DNA from: Streptomyces ambofaciens ATCC 23877
Lineage (GTDB): Bacteria > Actinomycetota > Actinomycetes > Streptomycetales > Streptomycetaceae
Direction: 5' to 3'
Assembly (NCBI RefSeq): GCF_001267885.1
Contig: NZ_CP012382.1
Span: 2,343,001 to 2,407,000, forward strand
Length of the DNA stretch: 64,000 bases
Shown: in pieces, positions 25,589-32,976 of the stretch
How the letters are laid out: the number at the start of each line of letters is the position of its first letter
Numbering within the stretch: the first letter of the stretch is position 1
Program-made: the position numbers and the translations under genes
Notes under the pieces: model-generated
What the model was told of the DNA's origin: nothing
What the model saw: the letters and a program-made list of their open reading frames with translations, nothing else
The model's database searches: none

Positions 25589-26371
25589 TCAGCAGGCCTC
25601 CCGCTCCGCCCCCAGCTCGTACTCCTTCAGCATCGAACTCAGCCGCAGCTCGCGGGACTCGGCGCAGAAGCGCTCCGTCGGCAGCTCGTACTCGACGTGG
25701 AAGACGGCCTTGTCCGCGTCGATGAACGGCTTGTTGTCGGCGCACTCGCCGTACTGGGCGCACTGCTCGTTGACCGCGAAGTCGAAGTCGTCCACCAGTT
25801 CCGGGATCTGGTCCAGGTCGTTCTTCAGGCCGACGGCCATGCCGCGGTCGTGGGCGAGTCGGGCGATCAGCCGGTTGTAGCGGAGCTGGTCGTCGGCGGT
25901 GAGCGGGAAGCCGGTCTCGTTCCTGTAGCCGTCCATGTTGTCCGGCTCGACGGCGTCGAAGCCCTTCTCGCGGCACATGTCGATGCGTTCGGCCATCAGC
26001 GGTTCCAGGACGTCCGTGGCACGGATGTCCAGCCAGCGCTCGCCCTCCCACCCGTTGCCTTCGCCCAGCACCGCCTCGGGGAACTTCGCCGCGTCGGGGC
26101 GGAAGTCCTCCCAGGCGCCGGTGGACAGGTAGCAGATGACCTTGCGCCCGTCCTCGTGCAGTGCGGCCACGGTGGAACCGGGGTGGTCGAAGCCGTCGAT
26201 GTCGTAGACCGGGACGTCGACGGAGGTGTCGAGCCTGCCGCTGAGCTGCCACTGCCAGGCGGTGCCGGGCCGCGGCTGCCAGTGGCCGGCGGCTTCCCGC
26301 CCGTCGCCCGGGGACGCGGAGCAGCCGGCGAGCAGCAGGAGGAGGGCTATCGACAGGACCGGGCGTCTCAC
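25589..26371 (-). CDS. GH114-like (endo-alpha-1,4-polygalactosaminidase family) lipoprotein
   Basis: The 260-residue protein begins with a signal peptide ending in L-L-A-G-C at about residue 17, so it is a lipoprotein. The mature part is a predicted TIM-barrel. The family signatures include VPVYDIDGFDHPGS, RKVICYLSTGAWEDFRPD, GFDAVEPDNMDGY and MAVGLKNDLDQIPELV, with conserved Asp/Glu likely catalytic. Characterised relatives cleave galactosaminogalactan, though many bacterial members are untested. The GTG at 26371 gives the signal peptide at the correct place. It converges on cobS with an 18-base gap. Confidence 0.82.
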   Translation of the reverse strand: MRRPVLSIALLLLLAGCSASPGDGREAAGHWQPRPGTAWQWQLSGRLDTSVDVPVYDIDGFDHPGSTVAALHEDGRKVICYLSTGAWEDFRPDAAKFPEAVLGEGNGWEGERWLDIRATDVLEPLMAERIDMCREKGFDAVEPDNMDGYRNETGFPLTADDQLRYNRLIARLAHDRGMAVGLKNDLDQIPELVDDFDFAVNEQCAQYGECADNKPFIDADKAVFHVEYELPTERFCAESRELRLSSMLKEYELGAEREAC

Positions 26372-26621
26372 GGGGGTGCTCCAGGGTGTGGGTGGCGCGG
26401 TGGCGTACCCCAGGAATGATCTCCCACCCCGGGGGCGGCGCGGGAAACCGCGGCCCCGCGGGAGGGAGCGGAGGCGGGCGCGAGCGTAGGCTCGTGCCCG
26501 GTGTTCGCCTGCCCAGGCGAAGACCGCGACGCAGGAGGGATCTAGGGTCGGTTGTCGGGCCCGGTCGACCCACCCGCATTCGGCCATACAGGACTTCATA
26601 CGGAAGCGAGAATTCACCACC

Positions 26622-28160
26622 GTGACTGCTCTCACTCTCTCCACCGCCGCGGTGCCCGGCCTGCGGGCCGACGCGATCGTGATCGGTGTCGCCAAGGGCG
26701 CGGCATCCAGGTCCGGGGGCCTGGTCGTCGCACCGGGTGCCGAGGCCGTGGACAAGGCGTACGACGGCCGGCTCGCCGGCGTCCTGGAGACCCTCGGCGC
26801 CTCGGGCGCCGAGGGCGAGGTGACGAAGCTGCCCGCGCCGGCCGGCTTCAAGGCACCCGTCGTGGTGGCGGTGGGCCTGGGCGCCGAGCCCGAGAAGGAC
26901 GCCGGGTTCGACGCCGAGGCGCTCCGCAGGGCCGCCGGTGTGGCCGCCCGCGCGCTCGCCGGCGCCAAGAAGGCCGCCTTCGCCCTGCCGCTCGCCGAGG
27001 CCGCCGACGCCGGCGCCGTCGGTGAGGGCGTGCTGCTCGGCGCGTACCTGTTCGACGCCTACAAGGAGTCCGCCAAGGACACCAAGGCGAAGAACGGCAA
27101 GGCCCCGCTGGCCGAGGCCACGCTGCTCGGCGGCAAGCCCCGCGACAAGGCGTTCAAGGCCGCCGTCGAGCGTGCCGCCGCCGTCGCGGAGGAGCTGAAC
27201 CGCGCCCGCGACCTGGTCAACACCCCGCCGAACGACCTCGATCCCGAGGCGTTCGCGGCGGTCGCGCAGGCCGCCGCGAAGGAGCACGGCATCAAGGTGC
27301 AGGTGCTCGACGAGAAGGCGCTCACCAAGGGCGGCTACGGCGGCATCCTCGGCGTCGGCGCCGGCTCCGCGTCCGGCCCCCGGCTGGTGAAGCTGTCCTA
27401 CACCTCGTCCAAGGCCAGGAAGACCCTCGCCTTCGTCGGCAAGGGCATCACCTACGACTCGGGCGGCATCTCGCTGAAGCCGGCCGGGCACAACGAGACG
27501 ATGAAGTGCGACATGGCCGGCGCCGCCGCCGTGTTCGCCGCGGTCGTCGCCGCCGCGCGCCTCGGCCTGGAGGTCAACGTGACCGGCTGGCTGGCGCTGG
27601 CCGAGAACATGCCGTCGGGCTCCGCCACCCGCCCGGGTGACGTGCTGCGCATGTACAGCGGCAAGACGGTGGAGGTGCTCAACACCGACGCCGAGGGCCG
27701 GCTCGTGCTCGCCGACGCGCTCTGGGCGGCCTCGCAGGAGAAGCCGGACGCGATCATCGACGTGGCGACGCTGACCGGCGCGATGATGCTGGCGCTGGGC
27801 AGCCGGACCTACGGGATCATGGCGAACGACGACGCGTTCCGTGCCGCGGTGCACGAGGCGGCGGAGGAGGTCGGCGAGCCGGCCTGGCCGATGCCGCTGC
27901 CGGAGCACCTGCGCAAGGGCATGGACTCGGCGACCGCGGACATCGCCAACATGGGCGAGCGGATGGGCGGCGGCCTGGTGGCCGGTCTGTTCCTGCGCGA
28001 GTTCGTCGGCGAGGGCATCGCCTGGGCGCACCTGGACATCGCGGGTCCGGCCTTCAACGAGGCGGGGCCCTTCGGGTACACGCCGAAGGGCGGCACCGGA
28101 ACGGCGGTGCGGACGCTGGTGCGGGTCGCCGAGCTGGCGGCCGCGGGCGACCTCGGATAG
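26622..28160 (+). CDS. pepA: Leucyl aminopeptidase (M17)
   Basis: This cytosolic dizinc aminopeptidase is 512 residues. The conserved core contains FVGKGITYDSGGISLKP (metal-binding Lys and Asp), MKCDMAGAAAV, NTDAEGRLVLADAL (the family signature) and DVATLTGAM. The N-terminal 170 residues form the less conserved alpha/beta domain. The GTG at 26622 is the first plausible start. It is monocistronic in appearance: 250 bases of non-coding DNA lie upstream and 308 downstream before lpd. Confidence 0.95.
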   Translation: MTALTLSTAAVPGLRADAIVIGVAKGAASRSGGLVVAPGAEAVDKAYDGRLAGVLETLGASGAEGEVTKLPAPAGFKAPVVVAVGLGAEPEKDAGFDAEALRRAAGVAARALAGAKKAAFALPLAEAADAGAVGEGVLLGAYLFDAYKESAKDTKAKNGKAPLAEATLLGGKPRDKAFKAAVERAAAVAEELNRARDLVNTPPNDLDPEAFAAVAQAAAKEHGIKVQVLDEKALTKGGYGGILGVGAGSASGPRLVKLSYTSSKARKTLAFVGKGITYDSGGISLKPAGHNETMKCDMAGAAAVFAAVVAAARLGLEVNVTGWLALAENMPSGSATRPGDVLRMYSGKTVEVLNTDAEGRLVLADALWAASQEKPDAIIDVATLTGAMMLALGSRTYGIMANDDAFRAAVHEAAEEVGEPAWPMPLPEHLRKGMDSATADIANMGERMGGGLVAGLFLREFVGEGIAWAHLDIAGPAFNEAGPFGYTPKGGTGTAVRTLVRVAELAAAGDLG

Positions 28161-28468
28161 GGCGTCCGACAGCTCGGGGGTGCGGGTGCCGGTGCGGTCG
28201 CGGGACGTCGTGCCCGTCGCGCCGAAGCGGCGAAGCCGTGGACGAAACACCGCCCCGCGCCCCCGGCAGCGTCTCCGTCGCCCCTGTGACAGGAAAAGGT
28301 GCGACGTCTCACACACCGGCCCCACGTCTCGTCGGCCCCTCACAAGTGCGAAGATGGGGCTCGGCAGGACAGGGCCCCACCTAAGGGCCGAGAACAATGA
28401 GCGGCCGGACACCAGCCGCCGACCGGTCACTGGAGACCGGCGTGGCGCACATGCATGGAGGACGTGAC
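28161..28468. other. Non-coding gap between pepA and lpd
   Basis: These 308 bases hold no convincing gene. The second half is less GC-rich and probably contains the lpd promoter, but I see no clear -35/-10 pair or palindrome. An ATG at 28397 in frame with lpd would add 24 residues, but it lacks a ribosome binding site. Confidence 0.5.
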
Positions 28469-29857
28469 GTGGCGAACGACGCCAGCACCGTTTTCGACCT
28501 AGTGATCCTCGGCGGTGGCAGCGGTGGTTACGCCGCGGCCCTGCGCGGGGCGCAGCTGGGCCTGGACGTCGCCCTGATCGAGAAGGACAAGGTCGGCGGT
28601 ACCTGCCTGCACAAGGGGTGCATCCCCACCAAGGCCCTGCTGCACGCGGGCGAGATCGCCGATCAGGCCCGCGAGAGCGAGCAGTTCGGCGTGAAGGCCA
28701 CGTTCGAGGGCATCGACGTGGCGGCCGTGCACAAGTACAAGGACGACGTGATCTCGGGCCTGTACAAGGGCCTGCAGGGTCTGATCGCCTCGCGCAAGGT
28801 GACCTACATCGAGGGTGAGGGCCGGCTGTCCTCGCCGACCTCCGTGGATGTGAACGGTCAGCGCGTCCAGGGCCGCCACGTCCTGTTGGCGACCGGCTCC
28901 GTGCCGAAGTCGCTGCCGGGCCTGGAGATCGACGGCGACCGGATCATCTCCTCCGACCACGCCCTCAAGCTCGACCGCGTGCCGAAGTCCGCGATCGTCC
29001 TGGGCGGCGGTGTCATCGGCGTCGAGTTCGCCTCCGCGTGGAAGTCCTTCGGCACCGACGTCACGATCGTCGAGGGCCTCAAGCACCTCGTGCCGGTCGA
29101 GGACGAGAACAGCTCCAAGCTGCTGGAGCGCGCCTTCCGCAAGCGGGGCATCAAGTTCAACCTGGGCACCTTCTTCGAGAAGGCCGAGTACACCCAGGAC
29201 GGCGTCAAGGTCACCCTGGCCGACGGCAAGGAGTTCGAGGCCGAGGTCCTGCTCGTCGCCATCGGCCGCGGCCCGGTCTCGCAGGGCCTGGGCTACGAGG
29301 AGGCCGGCGTCGCCATGGACCGCGGCTACGTCCTCGTCGACGAGTACATGCGGACCAACGTCCCGACCATCTCCGCCGTCGGCGACCTCGTCCCGACCCT
29401 CCAGCTCGCGCACGTCGGCTTCGCCGAGGGCATGCTGGTGGCCGAGCGGATCGCCGGCCTGAAGACCGTCCCGGTCGACTACGACGGCGTGCCGCGGGTG
29501 ACGTACTGCCACCCGGAGGTCGCCTCCGTCGGCATCACCGAGGCCAAGGCCAAGGAGATCTACGGCGCGGACAAGGTCGTCGCCCTGAAGTACAACCTGG
29601 CGGGCAACGGCAAGAGCAAGATCCTCAAGACCACCGGCGAGATCAAGCTCGTCCAGGTCAAGGACGGTGCCGTGGTCGGCGTCCACATGGTCGGCGACCG
29701 CATGGGCGAGCAGGTCGGCGAGGCCCAGTTGATCTACAACTGGGAGGCGCTGCCGGCCGAGGTGGCCCAGCTCGTCCACGCCCACCCCACGCAGAACGAG
29801 GCGATGGGCGAGGCTCACCTGGCGCTGGCCGGCAAGCCCCTGCACTCCCACGACTGA
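28469..29857 (+). CDS. lpdA: Dihydrolipoyl dehydrogenase (E3)
   Basis: This FAD-dependent disulfide oxidoreductase reoxidises dihydrolipoyl groups of 2-oxoacid dehydrogenase complexes. The FAD site is VILGGGSGGYAAA. The redox disulfide is C46/C51 in GGTCLHKGCIPTK, the NAD-binding fold is VLGGGVIGVEFASAW, and the C-terminal His/Glu pair is in HAHPTQNEAMGE. The GTG at 28469 (462 residues) has GGAGG seven bases upstream. The E2 gene begins 64 bases after its stop and is probably cotranscribed. Confidence 0.96.
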   Translation: MANDASTVFDLVILGGGSGGYAAALRGAQLGLDVALIEKDKVGGTCLHKGCIPTKALLHAGEIADQARESEQFGVKATFEGIDVAAVHKYKDDVISGLYKGLQGLIASRKVTYIEGEGRLSSPTSVDVNGQRVQGRHVLLATGSVPKSLPGLEIDGDRIISSDHALKLDRVPKSAIVLGGGVIGVEFASAWKSFGTDVTIVEGLKHLVPVEDENSSKLLERAFRKRGIKFNLGTFFEKAEYTQDGVKVTLADGKEFEAEVLLVAIGRGPVSQGLGYEEAGVAMDRGYVLVDEYMRTNVPTISAVGDLVPTLQLAHVGFAEGMLVAERIAGLKTVPVDYDGVPRVTYCHPEVASVGITEAKAKEIYGADKVVALKYNLAGNGKSKILKTTGEIKLVQVKDGAVVGVHMVGDRMGEQVGEAQLIYNWEALPAEVAQLVHAHPTQNEAMGEAHLALAGKPLHSHD

Positions 29858-29921
29858 CCTCCCTCGGTCACTGGGCGCGACGACACAGACTTCCGCAATT
29901 CGTTAAGGAGCAACCGAAACC

Positions 29922-31739
29922 ATGGCGGTTTCCGTAACCCTTCCGGCGCTCGGCGAGAGCGTCACCGAGGGCACCGTCACCCGTTGGCTCAAGGCCGAGG
30001 GTGAGCGCGTCGAGGCCGACGAGCCGTTGCTCGAGGTCTCGACCGACAAGGTCGACACCGAGATCCCGGCCCCCGCGTCCGGCGTGCTGTCCTCCATCAA
30101 GGTCGCCGAGGACGAGACCGTCGAGGTCGGTGCCGAGCTGGCGCTGATCGACGACGGTTCCGGCGCCCCCGCGGCCGAGGAGGCCCCGGCCGCCGAGCAG
30201 GCCCCGCAGGCCGAGCAGGTCGCCGAGCCCGCCCCCGAGCCGGCCCCGGCCGCCCCCTCCACCGAGCAGGCCGCCCCGGCGCCCGCCCCCTCCGCCGACG
30301 CGTCGGCCGGCGGCGGTTCCGCCGAGGGCACGGACGTGGTCCTGCCCGCGCTCGGCGAGTCCGTCACCGAGGGCACCGTCACCCGCTGGCTGAAGTCGGT
30401 CGGCGACGCGGTCGAGGCCGACGAGCCGCTGCTGGAGGTGTCCACCGACAAGGTCGACACCGAGATCCCGGCCCCCGCCTCCGGCACCCTGCTGGAGATC
30501 GTGGTCGGCGAGGACGAGACCGCCGAGGTCGGCGCCAAGCTCGCCGTCATCGGCGAGGCGGGCGCGGCTCCGGCCGCCGCCCCGGCCCAGGAGGCCCCGG
30601 CCGCCCCCGCGCAGCCCGAGCCCGCCCAGGCCCCGGCTCCGCAGCAGGCCGCCCCGGCCCAGCAGGCCCCGGCCGCTCCGGCTCCGCAGGCCCCGGCGGC
30701 CCCCGCGCCGCAGCAGCCCGCCGCCCCCGCGCCGCAGCAGCCGGCCGCCCCGGCGCCCGCGCCGGCCCAGGCCGCCGCTCCGGCCGCCCCGGCCGCCGCC
30801 CAGCCGGCGGACGACGGTGCCTACGTCACCCCGCTGGTGCGCAAGCTCGCCTCCGAGAACGGCGTGGACCTGTCCACCGTCAAGGGCACCGGCGTCGGCG
30901 GCCGCATCCGCAAGCAGGACGTCATCGCCGCCGCCGAGGCTGCGAAGGCGGCCCCGGCCCCGGCCGCCGCCCCCGCGGCGCCCGCCGCGAGGAAGGCCCC
31001 CGCCCTGGAGGCCTCCCCGCTGCGCGGCCAGACCGTCAAGATGCCTCGCATCCGCAAGGTCATCGGCGACAACATGGTCAAGGCGCTGCACGAGCAGGCC
31101 CAGCTGTCGTCGGTCGTCGAGGTCGACGTCACGCGTCTGATGAAGCTGCGCGCCCGTGCCAAGGACGCGTTCGCGGCCCGCGAGGGCGTCAAGCTCTCGC
31201 CGATGCCGTTCTTCGTCAAGGCGGCGGCCCAGGCGCTGAAGGCGCACGCGCCGATCAACGCCAAGATCAACGAGGCCGAGGGGACCATCACCTACTTCGA
31301 CACCGAGAACATCGGTATCGCGGTGGACTCCGAGAAGGGCCTGATGACCCCGGTCATCAAGAACGCCGGTGACCTCAACCTGGCCGGCATCGCCAAGGCG
31401 ACCGCCGACCTGGCGGGCAAGGTCCGGGCCAGCAAGATCAGCCCGGACGAGCTGGCCGGCGCGACCTTCACCATCAGCAACACCGGTTCGCGCGGCGCGC
31501 TGTTCGACACGATCATCGTGCCGCCGGGCCAGGTCGCCATCCTCGGCATCGGTGCCACGGTCAAGCGTCCGGCCGTCATCGAGACGGAGGAGGGCACGGC
31601 CATCGGCGTCCGCGACATGACGTACCTGACCCTGTCCTACGACCACCGCCTGGTGGACGGCGCCGACGCCGCCCGCTACCTGACGGCGGTCAAGGCGATC
31701 CTGGAGGCGGGCGAGTTCGAGGTCGAGCTCGGCCTGTAG
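29922..31739 (+). CDS. sucB: Dihydrolipoamide acyltransferase (E2), two lipoyl domains
   Basis: The protein has 605 residues. Two lipoyl domains are present (about 1-76 and 137-211), with lipoylated lysines K43 and K177 in identical [12 protein letters not shown] contexts. Ala/Pro/Gln-rich linkers (about 80-135 and 212-298) separate them from the peripheral subunit-binding domain ([17 protein letters not shown]) and the catalytic domain. Active-site H575 and D579 sit in [12 protein letters not shown]. It is usually annotated as succinyltransferase. However, actinobacteria carry an E1-E2-fused 2-oxoglutarate dehydrogenase elsewhere, and this gene lies with lpd and aceE. A role as pyruvate dehydrogenase E2, like mycobacterial DlaT, is therefore more likely. 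The ATG has AAGGAG seven bases upstream. Confidence 0.93.
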   Translation: MAVSVTLPALGESVTEGTVTRWLKAEGERVEADEPLLEVSTDKVDTEIPAPASGVLSSIKVAEDETVEVGAELALIDDGSGAPAAEEAPAAEQAPQAEQVAEPAPEPAPAAPSTEQAAPAPAPSADASAGGGSAEGTDVVLPALGESVTEGTVTRWLKSVGDAVEADEPLLEVSTDKVDTEIPAPASGTLLEIVVGEDETAEVGAKLAVIGEAGAAPAAAPAQEAPAAPAQPEPAQAPAPQQAAPAQQAPAAPAPQAPAAPAPQQPAAPAPQQPAAPAPAPAQAAAPAAPAAAQPADDGAYVTPLVRKLASENGVDLSTVKGTGVGGRIRKQDVIAAAEAAKAAPAPAAAPAAPAARKAPALEASPLRGQTVKMPRIRKVIGDNMVKALHEQAQLSSVVEVDVTRLMKLRARAKDAFAAREGVKLSPMPFFVKAAAQALKAHAPINAKINEAEGTITYFDTENIGIAVDSEKGLMTPVIKNAGDLNLAGIAKATADLAGKVRASKISPDELAGATFTISNTGSRGALFDTIIVPPGQVAILGIGATVKRPAVIETEEGTAIGVRDMTYLTLSYDHRLVDGADAARYLTAVKAILEAGEFEVELGL

Positions 31740-31762
31740 TCCCCCTCGCCAGTGGGTCTGTT

Positions 31763-31800
31763 CGGTGCCCCCGCCCGGAGCTCTCCGGGCGGGGGCACCG
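31763..31800 (+). terminator. Terminator after the E2 gene
   Basis: CGGTGCCCCCGCCCGG and its complement (31785-31800) flank a six-base loop, 23 bases after the E2 stop. It separates lpd-E2 from the GntR regulator gene. Confidence 0.85.
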
Positions 31801-31948
31801 TCATGTGCTGCCGCGCGCGCCGTGTAAGTCTCGTCTCACCTGCGTGAAAGCGCCCCCGTGCGCCCTTCCGGCTCGCGGTGACGGCCGTATTGTTTCTCAA
31901 CGTCAGTCGCCCCAGGGGGCCGGAAGGGCCCCTCCCGAAGGAGCTCTC

Positions 31949-32572
31949 ATGACCGCGCCCGTCGTCCACTCGCTGCGCGAACAGATCCGCGAGCACATCC
32001 TGGAAGGGATCATCAGCGGACGCTGGCAGCCGGGCGAGCGGATCGTGGAGCGCCGGATCGCCACCGAGCTGGAGGTCAGCCAGACGCCGGTGCGGGAGGC
32101 GCTGCGGGAGCTGGAGTCGCTGCGGCTGATCGAGTCGGCGCCGAACAAGGGCGTGCGGGTGCGCAATCTGACCGCCGCCGACCTGGAGGAGAGCTACCCG
32201 GTCCGGGCCGGTCTGGAGGCGATCGCCGCGGAGCTGGCGGCGGACCGGCTCGCCGAGGACTGCTCGGCGCTGGAGCCGCACGTCACGGCCCTGTACGAGG
32301 CCGACCGGACCGCCGACGGGACCGCCCAGGTGCGGCACACGGTGGGCTTCCACCGGGAGCTGGTGCGGGCGGCCGGCAACTCGGTGCTGCTGCACACCTG
32401 GGAGGGCCTGGGCATCGAGGTGTTCACGGCGCTGTCGATACGGTGGCTGGGGACGGTGCAGCAGTCGTACGCGGAGGAGCACGAGGAGCTGGTCGCGGCC
32501 TTCCGCCGCCGGGATCCCCGTATCCCGGAGATTGTCAAGGCCCACGTCCTCGGCTGCGCCCCCCGCGCCTAG
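31949..32572 (+). CDS. GntR-family transcriptional regulator (FCD/FadR subfamily)
   Basis: This 207-residue protein has an N-terminal winged helix (about 8-68; GERIVERRIATELEVSQTPVREALRELESLRLI). The C-terminal helical FCD domain has the usual acidic/His metal or effector pocket (HTVGFHRELVRAAGN). The ATG at 31949 has GAAGGAG eight bases upstream. A plausible -10, TATTGT, is at 31888-31893. It stands between the E2 gene and aceE, and the aceE promoter carries a 17-bp palindrome of the length such dimers bind. A PdhR-like role is inferred. Confidence 0.9.
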   Translation: MTAPVVHSLREQIREHILEGIISGRWQPGERIVERRIATELEVSQTPVREALRELESLRLIESAPNKGVRVRNLTAADLEESYPVRAGLEAIAAELAADRLAEDCSALEPHVTALYEADRTADGTAQVRHTVGFHRELVRAAGNSVLLHTWEGLGIEVFTALSIRWLGTVQQSYAEEHEELVAAFRRRDPRIPEIVKAHVLGCAPRA

Positions 32573-32595
32573 CTTCTTCGCCTCCGCCGCCCCTC

Positions 32596-32690
32596 CCTGC
32601 CCCGCCCCTGGGGGCCGCGCCCCCAGACCCCCCGGATTCGCGCGGTTCCCCGCGCCCCTGAAGGGGTGCGGGGAACCGCGCGATCAGCCC
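32596..32690. repeat. Streptomyces dispersed repeat, full hairpin copy
   Basis: Two parts are visible. The first is CTGGGGGCCGCGCCCCCAG (32608-32626). The second is a 20-bp hairpin with arms 32639-32658 and 32663-32682 (CGCGCGGTTCCCCGCGCCCC and its partner, with one G-T pair). Related pieces occur at 4174-4210 and 46260-46375. It follows the GntR stop and may double as its terminator. Confidence 0.7.
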
Positions 32691-32839
32691 AGGCGCACGG
32701 CAGAGGCCAACGCACCGAACCAACCGAGCCGCACCGCGCTCACCTGCACAAACCGCCGGTTTCATGGTCACCCCGTGCCACCGCAGGAGGCACCGCGTGC
32801 CGACTTTCTCGTGATCAAGAGGTTTTGGGCCTCAACCCT

Positions 32840-32869
32840 TTGATCGATCATCGATCAGGGAGTTACAGT
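32840..32869 (+). promoter_or_regulatory. aceE promoter with perfect 17-bp palindrome
   Basis: TGATCGATCATCGATCA (32841-32857) has perfect eight-base arms. It overlaps a -35-like TTGATC (32840-32845), which is 18 bases before the -10 TACAGT (32864-32869). A repressor bound here would block polymerase. The adjacent GntR/FCD protein is the leading candidate. The aceE start is 108 bases further on. The rest of the gap 32573-32976 contains only the dispersed repeat. Confidence 0.65.
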
Positions 32870-32976
32870 CACCGACGGGCTTCCACCCAAGCCCAAGCCC
32901 TGTCCTGCCAAAGACCTAGGGCACCCCCGAACCCTTGACGATGAGGGAACCCCCTTCGACTGAGGAAGGCGGCGAC

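Noticed and set aside
28397..28468. Upstream ATG extending lpd by 24 residues
   Set aside because: No ribosome binding site. The GTG at 28469 has GGAGG at the right distance and gives the usual length.
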